From contig JADLZK010004649.1 in the NCBI GenBank assembly GCA_015847255.1, positions 2,790,001 through 2,854,000 on the forward strand: a stretch of DNA of 64,000 nt. Reading direction: 5' to 3'. Position numbers and translations under genes: made by a program. Shown piece by piece: positions 1 through 11,991 of the stretch; the stretch's first letter is position 1, and each line of letters opens with the position of its first letter. Source of the DNA: Hyparrhenia diplandra (lineage: Eukaryota; Streptophyta; Magnoliopsida; Poales; Poaceae). The notes under the pieces are model-generated. The model made no database searches. It saw only the letters and a program-made list of their open reading frames with translations, and was not told the DNA's origin.

Positions 1-712
1 TGCAATGTTCAGACTTTGATATGGAAGACCAGGTCACCTGCAAAATGTAAGTTTTTCATATGGTTGCTTCTCCAGGACAGGGTATGGACAGTAGCAAGGC
101 TGCAGGTGAGGCAGTAGCCAAATGAGTATTTCTGCAAACTGTGCATCTAGAATCTGGAGACTGCCAATCATCTATTTGTTCAATGTCCTGTGTTCAAAAT
201 GATTGGGGGAAGGGTGGGGCTTTGGGTGCAAACTCGTTGTCTGCAGCCAGCCGATTGGGAGCACACACAAAATGTCAAAGAATGGTTTCTTCAGATGATG
301 AACAGGCTTCCAGCGTCCATGAAGGGGCTGAGCTCTATGATTGTGCGGACCATTTGGGAGATTTGGCGTGAGAGTAATAACAGGGTTTTCATGAAAGTGT
401 GCAGGCCTCTACAGAAGATCATGGAAAGCAAATATGATGAAGCCAACTTGTGGGCAAATGCAGGCAGCAAGGGGCTGCAAGGCGTGCTGCCGAGGCACAG
501 CCATGCCCTGCCACATCCTACAGATCATGTCACAGTTGTCTCTCCAACTAATTTAAACTAGCCTTAGATTAGGCAGGGGTGGCTTGGACCTCACTTAGAT
601 GAGCTCTGTGCAAAATGGTCTTGGCGCATCTTGTGCCTTTAAACTTGCCATAAACCTCTCTGCTCTTATCAATGAAAGCCGGTAACAGATCTTTCGAGAA
701 AAAAAAAAACAA
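1..712 (+). mobile_element. 3' end of an L1-type LINE (zf-RVT region), degenerate
   Basis: The plus strand from about base 20 reads IWKTRSPAKCKFFIWLLLQD, the hallmark start of the zinc-binding domain (zf-RVT) that follows the reverse transcriptase in plant L1 LINEs. After it come CKLCI-stop-NLETANHLF and VQCPVFKM, the C..C..H..C zinc ligands, and then TIWEIWRESNNRVF near 350-390, the usual tail of this domain. Stops and frame changes show it is dead. A short A-rich tail lies at about 700-711. The element enters from the left edge, so its 5' part is outside the window. Confidence 0.75.
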
Positions 713-917
713 AGAAGTTATTGGAAGGTAATTTTTCATTAAAATCTCTATTCATACCAATTAGAAAGGGTATATAGTAGAGACCATTAAAAAAAGACAT
801 AAAGAGTCTCTTATGGTTGCTCTAATGAAATTAACGGCAAAGGTTTTGCCATCCTTTTGAAAATAGGGAGATAAATGTGACCTAACAAAGTACAGAGGAC
901 ACGAGGGAGGAAAGTAC

Positions 918-1322
918 CTGTCCTTTCTTAGGGTGCGAGGACTTGGGCAGGGCAGAGTGGAGCTTCTTCACCCAATTCCTGCTACTAGAAGGCACACTCT
1001 TTGAGTCGGATTGAGATAAGACCAGCTTTTCAAGACGGTAATACTCGACATCATCCAAGATGTCTTCGGCTTGGTAGAAAGCAGATCTTAGATTCTGCAA
1101 CAATTTCTCCAATCGGTTTCTGCAAGGACTCTCCTCAATTGCTTCCATCAACAACTCCAGCTGTAAAACTTTAGGCTCAAGCTCTTTCAGCTTCTCTGCC
1201 CCATCAATACCGAGGTAGGAAAAGCCTTTGTTGAGAAGCTTGGTGATGATGGGCGAGACGACCCAACCTACAGCAGACATGCCCCAGCCCACTGCGACAC
1301 CAATTGTCACTGGATCTGCCAT
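918..1322 (-). CDS. First exon of a CC-type NLR disease-resistance gene (Rx N-terminal domain), truncated
   Basis: The minus-strand reading starts MADPVTIGVAVGWGMSAVGW and runs about 135 codons. It holds an Rx-N/coiled-coil domain: a hydrophobic N-terminal helix, the region LKELEPKVLQLELLMEA, a basic RNRLEKLLQNLRSAF helix and the acidic QAEDILDDVEYYRLEKL segment, which matches the place of the EDVID-like motif. CC-NLR proteins are cytoplasmic immune receptors; this domain contacts the NB-ARC domain and forms the signalling helix bundle. Reading through gives a stop at 882, but CAG|GTACTT at 918/917 is a good donor, so I end the exon after KKGQ. No NB-ARC or LRR follows at lower coordinates, where LINE sequence fills 1-712. 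It is either a truncated gene or one whose later exons lie beyond the window. Confidence 0.7.
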
Positions 1323-2597
1323 TGGACACCCCCAAACAAGAAGCAGGGAAGAGGACTAGGCGGCTGCAGATTTCTTGTCTACTCTTGGTAGGACTAACTG
1401 ATTTCAGTACAGCCTGCATATAAGGTCAGAGTTTGTTCCAGCATTTAAGATCCACATTTTATCCTGGAAATTTCAACTGAATCTCGATGGCGAGTGAGGA
1501 ATAAGGAGATGCTGACCTGCCTGAACAACCCGTGTGTCCGTCAATTGGCAGGGGCCGGGCCGGGCGTCCTCCGCCAGGCCACCCTTCTCCGGCAAGAACC
1601 GTCGGACGGTCGGAGGTGTCGCCGTCGTGAATGTGTGCTGAGACGAGAAATGGGAGAAGGGAAAGCTTCGTTGACCTGTAAACGGGAGAGAGGTACTCTT
1701 GTCTCCACTTATCGGAAGTCAACGGATCGATTGGGCTTACTGGGTCGCAAATAACATGGACCTCTATCAGGATCAAATTTCAATGGGCCTACATGGATCG
1801 CGACTTTTACTCAATCCACACGATGTGGGCTGTCTTATGTTAATGGGCCATGAGGTCTGCAGCAAAAAAAAAATGGCTCTGCTACGACTTGTATGGTTGT
1901 AGTGTATAAATGGGTTAGTTAGGGATACAAATGCCCCTAAAAAAAGTTAGGGATACAAATTTTGCCTAAAAAAAGTTAGGGATATGTTGCTCAAAAAATA
2001 AGTTATGGATATAAATGTCAAAACACTGAAAATGTTTTTATTTCCTCTGCTCCGCCTTCGTACATACTTGGTCCATATGCATGTTGGTGTGGTATGTAGT
2101 GCATGTTGGTCATGTGTCGGGGGATCTACCGAACCTAGAAAGATTGCTCGCTCAATTCTACGCCTACCACGATAGTTGGTACAAAAAATATAAGACCGAA
2201 GCTGAAGCTTTTAGGGTCTAATATGGTTAAAACTTTGACTATCAACCGCCCCGGAGATTGATGAGAAGCCTCTCTTGATAGATATGAAGATTAGGAGAAT
2301 TGTGACTTGACCTATGAAAGATGTCATGCTTTCATTTATACGTCATTGTTTTTCTTATTTGGAAGTTGATGTCCTAGGCTTAGTTTCGTAGAACATTAGG
2401 CGGTGTTAGTTGTATGTAAATCGTTGAATCATGTAATGTTTTGTCGATTTTAATGTATGATGCGTTGATTACCGGCATTTTTATTACTAGTTAACATGCA
2501 TGTGTAGTTAACATTTTTATTCATTTTTTGTTATTTTTTATATTGTTCCCTACCCTAACTAGCTTGGGACAAAAGGCTATCTTGTAGTAGTAGTAGT
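1323..2597. other. Intergenic, no gene; short A-rich tandem repeat at 1908-2020
   Basis: I see no coding signal. About 1908-2020 holds three to four imperfect copies of a 25-30 base unit containing AAAAAAAGTTAGGGATACAA. The stretch 1833-1892 (TTAATGGGCCATGAGGTCTG, then an A-run) recurs in diverged form at 4694-4762, so both are probably pieces of one unnamed repeat. The segment 2560-2597 (CTAGCTTGGGACAAAAGGCT, then a TAG microsatellite) resembles a retroposon 3' tail, but I could not find its other end. Confidence 0.4.
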
Positions 2598-2692
2598 ATG
2601 TGGCATCATTAGTGTAGAATTCAATTTCTTTTAGGTATATTATTGTATGTGGCGTCATTAGTGCAGAATTACATATCTTTTTAGGTATATTT
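2598..2692. repeat. Tandem duplication, about 48-bp unit, two copies
   Basis: TATGTGGCATCATTAGTG at 2598 and TATGTGGCGTCATTAGTG at 2646 begin two adjacent copies, each ending in TTTTAGGTATAT. They differ by a few substitutions. Confidence 0.7.
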
Positions 2693-4185
2693 TACTGTTG
2701 GACACACTGACAGTGTTGATGTTCATTGTTAATGACTTTATTTCCAGTTATATATTGTCCTTTAACTGTAGGGATTTTGTGCTTGGAAGAGCTGGAGGAT
2801 AGCAATTTCTATTGGAGTCGGAGCCTTGTCGATTCCTACTTCTCTTCTGGTCCTTCTCCCTTTTTTTTTTTTTTTCTTGTCCTTGGTGTACCTCAGCTTG
2901 AGTTGTCCCTGAACCAATCTTAACTGTAGGTTTTGATGTTGCACACATTTAACTAAAATATTCTTCGTTTTGTGTATACAATTAATATTCCTTAATATAA
3001 TACTATGAAGTAAATTAAGTAACAACAACCTGGTACAATTTTTTAGCGACCATGCAATGCGAATTTGCACAATTGTCATACACGAAGGTTACTTATTTCA
3101 CCATCTTTTAAACTTCGTCACACCACACAGTGCAAGCTATACCAACAACCTTCTTCTACTAATAGAACTAGAGGGTTTCTCAGCGTTGCTGTGGGTCGGA
3201 ATGGAGTATTGTTAAAGAATTGAATTATAATCACTAAGAAATCTGATCACAATTAGCTACTGAGGAGAATTCTTTGTGCAGGTTTGAAATAGATTTAGCA
3301 AACGAAGAACTTAAATATATGAAATAAAGTATATACTCATTGGTATAAAAATTATTTAATTTTATGTTTCCAAGCTGAACCAATATTGAATAGGAATATG
3401 TAGATATGTTGGACGGGTGACAACTTATGTTAATGTAATAAAACATACATAATAATTTATTTGACGAAATCCTTGGTAAATGATTTAATCCCTTTAATTT
3501 TCGTCCTTCACACGTCATATCACATGCATTGTCATGGGTATGAAGGAGAAATTTGCAAGTTAGAATACTGCTATCACCCTCCTATTCTTTTCCTTTCTTT
3601 TTTTTCCCTTTTTTTCCTTTTTTTTTTTTATTTTTTATTTTACTCTACCAACTACCATCAATGAGGCACACCTGTAATTTTATCGAAATATATCCATATG
3701 AGATCTTGTTTCGAAAAGAATTTATTAAACAAATTCAATGTGTAATTGGAATTTAATTTGATTTTTTTGGTTTGTGAGTTATAATATTTTTAGTTAGTTG
3801 AAATAATGGGGTCTTAGTAAGATCTGCTAAGATGACATGCTTGCATGTCGAGAGAACTCCCTAGTGGGGGTTCTCTACATAGGTGTAGTAGATAATATAT
3901 AAGACATAGAGAAATATATTTGCAGTAAAAATAAAATCAAAATAATCATATATCTTGTATTATATTCAACTTTAACATATGTCATATCTATATAGAGTAC
4001 ATATATAATAATACTACACACGAGCAAACTCATGCTAGGTCAACGCCGCGCCCTGTGTTTCTAGTTTAGATATCTGTCTGAATTAATACAAGTTTATCCA
4101 TATTTTATTTTGAAAATTCTATCTTCTTTTTGCCATTATTTTGAAAATTTTATCTGGAACCAACTTGTGCTGGGGAAAATTACAG
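2693..4185. other. AT-rich intergenic DNA, no gene seen
   Basis: Only pyrimidine tracts stand out: a T-run near 2863-2875 and T/C-rich DNA at 3590-3640. Short open frames here are composed of these tracts and show no domain. Confidence 0.4.
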
Positions 4186-4536
4186 GAAAGTTTTGTCTTT
4201 TTTTTTTTTTTTTTTTTTCGAGAATTACACAGCACAACGCGACACTCACAACACGCACGCACACTCACCCCTATGAATACACGCACGCAAACCCTACCCC
4301 TATGAGCACCTCCGAAGGGACTGGGCGGCCGGCAGATCACGGAGATTCTCGAAGTCACCATAGGCGCCTCGTCGCCGACGGGAACGCCGCTACCACTTAA
4401 TGCACAACGCCGGTAAATCCCGGGAAAATCCCAAGAAAAGGTGCGATCACCAGGGATTTGAACCCCGGTGTAGTAGCGTCCCATTGGACCGTCCCTACCA
4501 TTGGACTACGAGCCGGTCGCAGAAAGTTTTGTCTTT
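4186..4536 (-). mobile_element. tRNA-derived SINE with 15-bp target duplication
   Basis: A roughly 320-bp body (4201-4521) is flanked by perfect direct repeats GAAAGTTTTGTCTTT at 4186-4200 and 4522-4536. On the minus strand it begins with a tRNA-like head: an A-box-like stretch (TCGTAGTCCAATGGTAGGG, complement of 4493-4511) and a B box (GGGGTTCAAATCC, complement of 4454-4466). It ends in a 20-base A tail, seen as a T-run from 4201. A second copy of the same family lies at 39507-39835. Such elements are transcribed by RNA polymerase III and mobilised by LINE machinery. Confidence 0.88.
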
Positions 4537-4811
4537 GTTCCTTAGCACAATGGGCTCAGTTCGTTGCTCTGAACTCTGGACCCCAAAGAAATTATGGGCC
4601 CTCATCTAGGGCATTCTAATTTTGATGGGCCTGCAAGCTAAGTATCTCTAATTCTTGGATCCGAAGTAATGGTGGGCTGGCTGGCTTATACTCGTCATAT
4701 GTTAATGGGTCATGAGATCTGCACAAAAAAAAAGAGAGAGTCGGGCTCGGCCACGACTTACGCGTCCATATCGCCTAGCGATCGAATTTGTTTTGTTGTT
4801 GTTCTTCCTAA

Positions 4812-6065
4812 TCTATACCTACTAAAAAAGCGGAAAAAATTTTCGTCGCCCACGCTCAATTTTCGTCCAGCCTTTTCCTGTTGTCCGTCTCTCACACGTA
4901 TCTATCCGAATCCTGCTCGATTAAAAGTTACGTACAGATCCAGCCCTGCCCGGGTACGAGCGGTGCCGCCGCCTCATAGTCTCGACGCCACAGGGCCCCA
5001 CCCTGGATGAGTATATTAACGCAAACGCAAAATACATAAGTATATTAGTAGTATATTCTTTAGATGTGCCCCGAGCTCACCCAGCAAGCAAGCAAGAAAG
5101 ACATTAAGGCACAGGCACGTACGTACGTGGTTGTCAATTTGTCTCCCCTCGCGTCGATGCAGCTGCTCGGCTTCCGCATGCGTACCGCGCCCTAATCGCG
5201 CTGTCCTGCTGCCGCCGCGCCGGAGCACGAGCGCACGCCGTCAACGTGCCGGACAGACCGTGCTCGCCCGGAGCTGCACGCCGCACTTGCTGAGTCGCTG
5301 CGCCGCGCCTGCCCGCGAGGCCACCATGGCCAAAGCCACACACAAGTCGCGCCGCAACGGAACCCGGCGCTGCAGTCCACACCGGAGCCCACGTCGTAGC
5401 TGTGGATGCCGGGTTGAGCAGCCCCAGGACCGCGACGCGCTAACCACGCGCCCCTGCCCTCGCCTTTCTTCTCCCGCCGCCACGCGCTGCTTAGCTGCAT
5501 CCGGAGGCCGATGCAGATTGGGCACGAAGGAAGACGACGGTCGAGGGATGGAAGTCCCGTACGTGACGATACAGCAACCACCTTATTCTCTCATAGCGGG
5601 CCCCGCCTGTCAATGATACAAACTCTCTCATGTCATATGTGAACCGGATGCACATGGAATAGAGGAAGAGGAATAGGTGGATTACCGATCGGTGCATGAA
5701 AGCACAGGCACAGTGCTGATGAGAGTCCACAAATCAAATCGTTAGCATCTTATTACCGAATTTATAATATAATAATGTATGCATAAATTATATATGTATA
5801 TCAGTGCAATCCTCGTTGTGATTATTACTCAACACGTGCGCTAATAAAATCTGTATTCTAATATAAAAACGTAAAATTTCTTGATCTTTTTTTCTTTTGC
5901 TTAATTTTTTATCCTCATTCCTCAATTAAATTATGTCTACCAACAATGGTGTGAGTCTGACTTCAAGATCTATCGATACCCGTAGCAACACACATATACG
6001 ACTCTAAACAAAAAAATCACGAATTTGTTTTACCCGTAGCAACAACGACGGGCACTTCTTGCTAG
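4812..6065 (+). mobile_element. Non-autonomous Helitron
   Basis: The left end is TCTATACCTACTAAAAAAGC preceded by A (4811). The right end is CTAG (6062-6065) followed by T (6066), so the insertion lies between A and T as Helitrons do. Just before the end is a hairpin, CCCGT...ACGGG, in a stretch (CCCGTAGCAAC) familiar from grass Helitrons. A partial copy of this tail motif lies at about 5978. The 1,254-bp body has a GC-rich core (about 5110-5570) with several overlapping open frames but no Rep/helicase. The core may be captured host sequence; I do not recognise a gene in it. Confidence 0.8.
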
Positions 6066-7110
6066 TTAATAATAAGAAAGACTTCCTAAAAAACCAGAAA
6101 ATGGTTAGAGTAAACATCGATAGTAAGCTCCAGAATTTTTAATAAAGATTGCATGTTAAAAAGGAAAATATACTGTAATTCTTAAAGAGTGCACAACCAT
6201 GCATGTGGGTTATAATAAGGTTAGGCTAGCCTTAATGGAGCGTTTCATCTCCCGGTTTTCAAGATGTGAAACTTTCGCATGCAATATGTGTCTTTCTCAA
6301 TGCATATTTTCATTGCACATTTTCATAGGCTCACGGGTCCTACAGCTTCTCTATCGTTGCACGGTTTCATTGCATAGTTCCTTGGTGAAAAACTATTTCT
6401 GTCTCAATGAGGATTCCATCCCGTTTCCAATGCATGTGAAATAAATACCAAAGGCTTCACCATGGTGAAACTTTTCCCTTCTCTCTCCTAGGCTGTTCAT
6501 GTAAAATATGGAGTTTTATTGATGTGACGCTTATATTTAATGTGCATGAAACACATTTGAAATCCATGAGACCGACCTTATGGTCTAAAGTACGTGGCTA
6601 CGCGTTCACACGAAATTCCCAATTAAAAATAGATTTCATTTCAAGAACGGATAAGAGATAAATTTTTTTCCGATCACGCGTCATTGCACGTTTCCGATCA
6701 CAGCTTCTCTATCGTTGCACGTTTTTTTTTTCCGAGCGGATCCCGGCGAGGACGGGTTCCTCGAAAGCGTATCCAGCGGCGGAGGGCATCCTCGTGGATC
6801 CCGGGCGGCGGACGGTGTCTCCCGGGCGTGAGGGGGGCCCCGCACGGGCGGATCCGGGTGTGGAGGGTCGACCGGGCGGCGGCACGTGGGGATGGCGGCT
6901 CGACAAATGGGCGGCGGCGGTGAATCCAGCCGGCCCAACCCTTTTTTTTTTTTTTTTTTTTTATTAACCGTGATGGGAACTCTCGCCCGCCATGGTATAA
7001 AAAAATATTTTCTCGGACCTTTAGAGGGTGATGGGCACACTTGCCCACCACCCAAAAATAAATTTCAAAAGTTTTTAGTTACTAGTGCTCCAAAAGACTA
7101 CATTGACTAA
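6066..7110. other. Unannotated repeat DNA with a GC-rich patch
   Basis: About 6180-6600 looks like a degraded non-autonomous element (a start resembling GGCTAGCCTTAATGGAG, many TTTCATTGCA-like repeats). The 20-base phrase CAGCTTCTCTATCGTTGCAC occurs at about 6341 and again at about 6701. From 6735 to 6935 the DNA turns very GC-rich, followed by a 22-base T-run (6941-6962). After it ATTAACCGTGATGGGAACTC and CCCGCCATGG recall the CACTA-type subterminal motif seen elsewhere in this window. No gene is supported. Confidence 0.35.
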
Positions 7111-7439
7111 GTCATTGTAGGTGTCCCATTTTCTACGTATACATTATCTACCACCGAAAGAATAATGCTCATCTTGTTAAATTTTTGAAATAAGTTTTAG
7201 GCAAATGGAAGCACACGGGTCAAAGTCAAAGATTTAAAATCAATATGGACACATTTCATGGTAAGAAATCTAAATAGTTGAGCTACACTCTACTCACGTA
7301 ACTAAACAACTCTAGATTAGGTTATGCCATACATCCCCGTGATATCTCTATTCTAAAATTGTGCAGTGCAGAATTGCTCAGTTTACAACAGTGCAGAATT
7401 GCAGTGGTGGGCGTACGTGGTCCGTCTATCCACATTTGT

Positions 7440-8110
7440 TTGTTGCCATGATCTCTCGGGTGGAGCCATGTGAGGGCGACCCAGCCACCTCTGATGCCGC
7501 CGTCTCGCCGCCGGTGGCCCTCCCCGCCCGTAGCCGCCCTTCCACTTCCAGCCCCAGATCCGGCATCCCGCGTCGCGGTCTCTCGCGCCGAGGGGCGGCT
7601 CGGCCCACCCCACCCGGTGGACGAGGGAGATTGGCGCGGCTTCCCCAACCAATCGCTCCTCGCCGCGGCGGTGGCGGCGCCCTCACCGCCTCCACCTCGG
7701 GCCTCGACGACCGCCCGCGGCCATATGCGCCTCGTGGCCTTGACGCCCGCCGTGACCATCTCCTCACGCCGTTCTCCGGGACCGGGCGGCGGGCATCCCG
7801 TGGTCGGCGGCCGCAGATCCAATTGTCGACGGGCACGATCTCATGACGCCAGGCGAGACATGTTTCGGGGCGTGCAGCTCCCTCCCCCGCCGCAGATTTC
7901 CAGGCCATCGTGGAGTGCGCACCGGCGAAACGGGCGGCTGCGCGCTGCGTCGCCTCGCTTCCACGCCCGCTGCAGCATCCCAATGCTGCTCATCCTAGTG
8001 GAGGTGTCGCGCGGCACGGACGCCGCGGCTCCACGACGCAGGTGACCGACCCTCTCCCCGCCCCCTCGCGTTCAGCGCCGGTGGCGCGGATCCAGCCCCA
8101 ATGACTGATA
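7440..8110. other. GC-rich island, possible captured gene fragment
   Basis: About 670 bases of strongly GC-rich DNA sit between AT-rich flanks. Long open frames exist on both strands at once, which is expected from base composition alone. I recognise no domain in any frame. It may be a gene fragment carried by a transposon or a relic promoter/first exon. Confidence 0.3.
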
Positions 8111-10980
8111 CGGGTCGGCAGCGTCGGCGACAATCCGCGCGCAGCTGCTCAGTATCGTCCCCGCATCCAACGCGGGGTATGCACGCGAGTGCGATTTGCC
8201 AGCTTTAGTGGGGCGATCTACATCCAATTAGTTTCTTTCAAGTTCATTTTTGGTGCACGTTGTTCAAGGCATGGTGATCGATTCGATAGACTGCCGTGAA
8301 ACGACATCGATATTTTTAGCACTATCTTGAGTAGTAAACTCAATTCGTGTTTTTGATGTAGTAGATCTTTAGTACATATATCTTCATGTACTAAAGTTTT
8401 TTTTTTTTATTCTGAGCTTTTGTAATAAGTTTGGCTGTATGTAGTCACGCAGAGGCTTTAAGGCGTGTGCGTTACCATGGAGGCCGGAATTTTAATTCCA
8501 TTTTCTAAAAAAAATTTGTTTGTTGCCATGTTCTGTACTTCCGGATGCTGCTATACATGCAGTTATGTCCTGCACACTTGCGCCTGCAAATGTAGTGGTT
8601 GCAGTAATGTTCAGACAATGCAACGGCATTGGTATTTATGTAGGAGTATCCTATTCCCTCTGCAAGTCCACAGAGCCAACAGGCAGAGCCAACAGGCTTG
8701 CATGATTTCCAAGTCTCTGGGCCATGGTCCATGGAAACGTTGAGAACACTACTCAGCTATGGATTCGCAGAAATCTATCATCGCCGTTACCCCTTTGCCT
8801 TTGGATTCGCTGCTATTCACTCCCTAGCTTATGATAAATATGGGAAGCTACTGACTTCTGACTATACTATACAGATACATATTCATTTTAACTCATGAGT
8901 AGAGGAGCTCTATCCTCTACGATATCCTTTCAATTAGTCTTCGTATGGCTCCATATAATGGTAAATATATGTTTCTTGTGCTATTTTTAAAAATATATAG
9001 ATTTGGGAAATTTTGTTCAGATTTACATATATACTGAATCATATTGATCAGTAGTGGGGCTATATAGCACATGGCATGTGAGACATGAATAGGGTGGGGA
9101 CCTGGACACTGGATATGAATGGAACTTATTCCCAAGGGACATGGATCCTTGTCCACAGCCCAAATTTCCAAGTCTCCTAGCATGCATTAGCAAGACCCCT
9201 ATAGTTGTACTAAACATATTGTCATCTTCAAATTCCTGCAACCACGCTGAAAAAAGAATGGACGGATGAATGATTGGCGTCAGGTGGGGGAGCGATTTTT
9301 GTACAATCCTGAACCAGATCGACCTCAACCACATTTCCATGCCAATAAATTTGGACCCGTCGTCCTACTCTAGACTCTAGAGCCAATATAATGCTGGTTA
9401 TCTGGTTAGGGAAAAACTGAGGTGTGCACCGTGCACATGCATGCTTTGGTGTGTACCCACGGTAGATTGGTGCCACGTGTACTGCGAATCATCGTTGCCG
9501 ATTGACTGGAACATAGGAACATATAATGCTAGAGGTTAACTAGGCAATGCACCATTTCGTAGGGCTAGTTATCTGCTTGTCTTCATGTCTAGTGGCAAAA
9601 CAAATCCGACCCAATCCCAATGGATGACGGATTTTAGAAATTTTGGTAACTTTGCTCGAACTATTAAAATATATATGTACATTATAAAATGATGAGTAAT
9701 TCATTATTAAAACATCTCTACTGATAAACAAGTCATAACATAAATAAATAACAGTTATTAAAAATTAAATAAAACTAATAATCAGAACAAGACGCCTGAA
9801 AGTCAAAATGATACTTTTTTTGGACCAAGGGAGTACTGGTTGCTCCTACCAGTACATGTAACACTACAGGACATGCTGGACCTTAAGTCGTTGGAACCTC
9901 TGTCTCTTTCGTTGTGGTCCGGCCTGTATTGAACAGAATGCTATCTGACACCCGAATCTACCCTGCATATTCTTGACATTGCTACTGCTTACTCCGATCT
10001 GATGATCCATGCAGGTTGCAGGGCTTACAGTATTTCATATCCTCTACACACCGCTTCTACTGTTTGCGTGTGGTCCGATCCAATCTTGATGATGCGCATT
10101 GCTGGACAAGTAACAACTGGTACGGTGCAAGTACAACGGACTACCGCGCGCCGCTGTGTAGGCCTGGCTTGCCTTTTTACTCTACCATCGAGTTATGTAT
10201 TTATAGAAGCCGTGTGTTGTGATGCATCCAGATGCAGATTGCAGATTGGAGATTGCAGATCACGCAGGACCGGCCGGCCGGTGTCTACTACTAGCGCTGA
10301 ACTTGATGGTCCCTGCACGCACATGCACGCCGCCGCGTTCCGGAGGTCACCATGGATGATATGCATCTCTTGGATGGTGGTGTCTGGTAGCATTTCTTCG
10401 TTGAGGCCCACTGTAGGGCAGCAAAGCATGCACACCAGCTCGCTGTGATCCATCGATCCCAGCCTCGCGTCTATTCATCAATTTAGTAGTATTAAAGTTG
10501 CCGCATCTTTTGTTGTTGATTGTGTTTAACCATCGGAATTGAAGATACACTTGGGCAAACACAAATTCTTCTTTTTGGGGCTTGGGATCGTTTGACCAAA
10601 AAAATAAAAACACCGTAGGAGAAAGAATATAAATTTAGAGGGGACTACAGCTGTGTTGATGTGTTATGCAACACTGCCATGATCTGTCACTGGCACCGCC
10701 GCCTGCTGTTGCTCTCTCTATACAACAGCCAGTACTGGCAAAGTGTGTTCACGAGATGCCTTGCCATCAGTAGACAGTACACTAGTTCTTTAGTACTTGC
10801 TTGATTGGATTATTAGTTACCGTGTTAGAAAAATTAACCTACGAAAAATATATATAGACAAAGCATTTGTAGTCCATCAGTTGCATTCCAAGCAACTATA
10901 TATAGATACATAATTGGCTGTGTACATCTTCAGACGTAGAGGCCGGATGCTTTTCATCCTTTATCTAAAAAATGCATAAG
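8111..10980. other. Intergenic DNA, no gene recognised
   Basis: No domain, RNA gene or complete element is supported. About 9640-9834 ends in GGACCAAGGGAGTA, the right end of a Stowaway-type MITE whose left end I cannot place. Confidence 0.35.
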
Positions 10981-10984
10981 GTCA

Positions 10985-11830
10985 TAAGCCACATCTAGCA
11001 AACATATATGCAAATATCTATTACTTCATATAATAATCCAGAGTCCTTTTATTTTTTTGGGAGCAAATTAATTACTAATATCGAAATTGGTGAATTATTG
11101 CCTTCCCTCTCATTTTCCCATTAACCATCGTTTTTACAAATATAAATAGCCGCTAACGATGTCTAAAAATAAAAGTATATTAATTCTGATGTAACCTTCA
11201 TAATGTATATTTATATAGCTTTCTTATTTAATTCCAATTACAGTGCTCATATCTGTTCCATGGATGTCTCCTTCAATAATGGTCAGTGCAGGTCCTGGCC
11301 CAACAACTGGTGAATGATTCATCACTAGGAATAAGCTAAGGTAGCTCCACAAAACAAAACAAAAAAAAAAAAAGGGAAAAACCTAAGGTAGAGGCAGCAA
11401 CAATTAATTAGTTAGGGGTTCTACTTTAATGGTTGGCAATTTTTTCCCATATTTGTGATACTAAAAGTGGTGAGTAAAAAATCATTAGAAGATGATGGTT
11501 ACATGTGTTTCTTTTTGGACTTTTACAAGATTGCATCACGATGACAAGAGCAGGAATGACAAGTTTACTAATTATTCACATGTTAGTCCTTTTCTACCGT
11601 ACAAGAAACAAGCACCTGAGAGATACAAGCCTGTTGCTTTTTACATCCACATACCTAAATAAAAATATCCAGAAAATCCCTAAAATACATAAAGAAAATA
11701 AACAGACAGCAGAAAAATGAAGATCAACGGATCAACAGCGAGATGTACCAAATTGTCATAATCTTCTTATTCAAAAACGAAAAGTCAAGGACAAAAATCT
11801 GCCCTTTTTCCCCTTATTACTTTTTGACCA
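10985..11830. repeat. Diverged copy of the GPAT 3' flank (copy 1)
   Basis: This block aligns by eye with 13310-14250, the DNA just 3' of the GPAT stop codon. Shared landmarks in order: CGCTAACGATGTCTAAAAAT, CTCCTTCAATAATGGTC, CTACAAGCCTGTTGCTT, AACAGACAGCAGAAA (AACAAACAGCAGAAA in copy 2), AAAAGTCAAGGACA, and a TTTTTCCCCTTA end. In copy 2 the GPAT coding sequence follows about 40 bases later; in copy 1 it is absent and a SINE and a TIR element follow. Confidence 0.75.
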
Positions 11831-11856
11831 AAGTCAGCAAGGGAAACCCCATCATA

Positions 11857-11975
11857 TTTTTTTTTAATTTTTTAATAATGCAGCCTGTTTAAATTCGCCC
11901 CACGGGAGTCGAACCCAGATGCCCGCCGAGTGTAATTACTAGGCGAGGTGCTCTAACCACTAGGCTAGAGACCCT
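11857..11975 (-). mobile_element. Short tRNA-like SINE or retroposed tRNA-like sequence
   Basis: On the minus strand, TAGCCTAGTGGTTAGAGCAC (A-box region, near 11950-11969) and GGGTTCGACTCCC (B box, complement of 11904-11916) are about 35 bases apart. An A-rich tail follows, seen as T-runs at 11857-11865 and in the adjoining 15 bases. The order of pol III boxes then A tail fits a tRNA-derived SINE of about 120 bases. Target duplications are not clear. Confidence 0.6.
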
Positions 11976-11991
11976 TTTCGCTTTTCCCTTC

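Noticed and set aside
3585..3640. T-rich frames encoding Phe-rich peptides (membrane-like)
   Set aside because: The hydrophobic reading results from a T-run; no start context or conservation.
4440..4521. tRNA-like sequence read as a tRNA gene
   Set aside because: It is the head of a SINE with an A tail and target duplications; the cloverleaf is incomplete.
7322..8045. Several long overlapping frames on both strands
   Set aside because: GC-rich DNA has few stop codons; none of the frames contains a recognisable domain or consistent start context.
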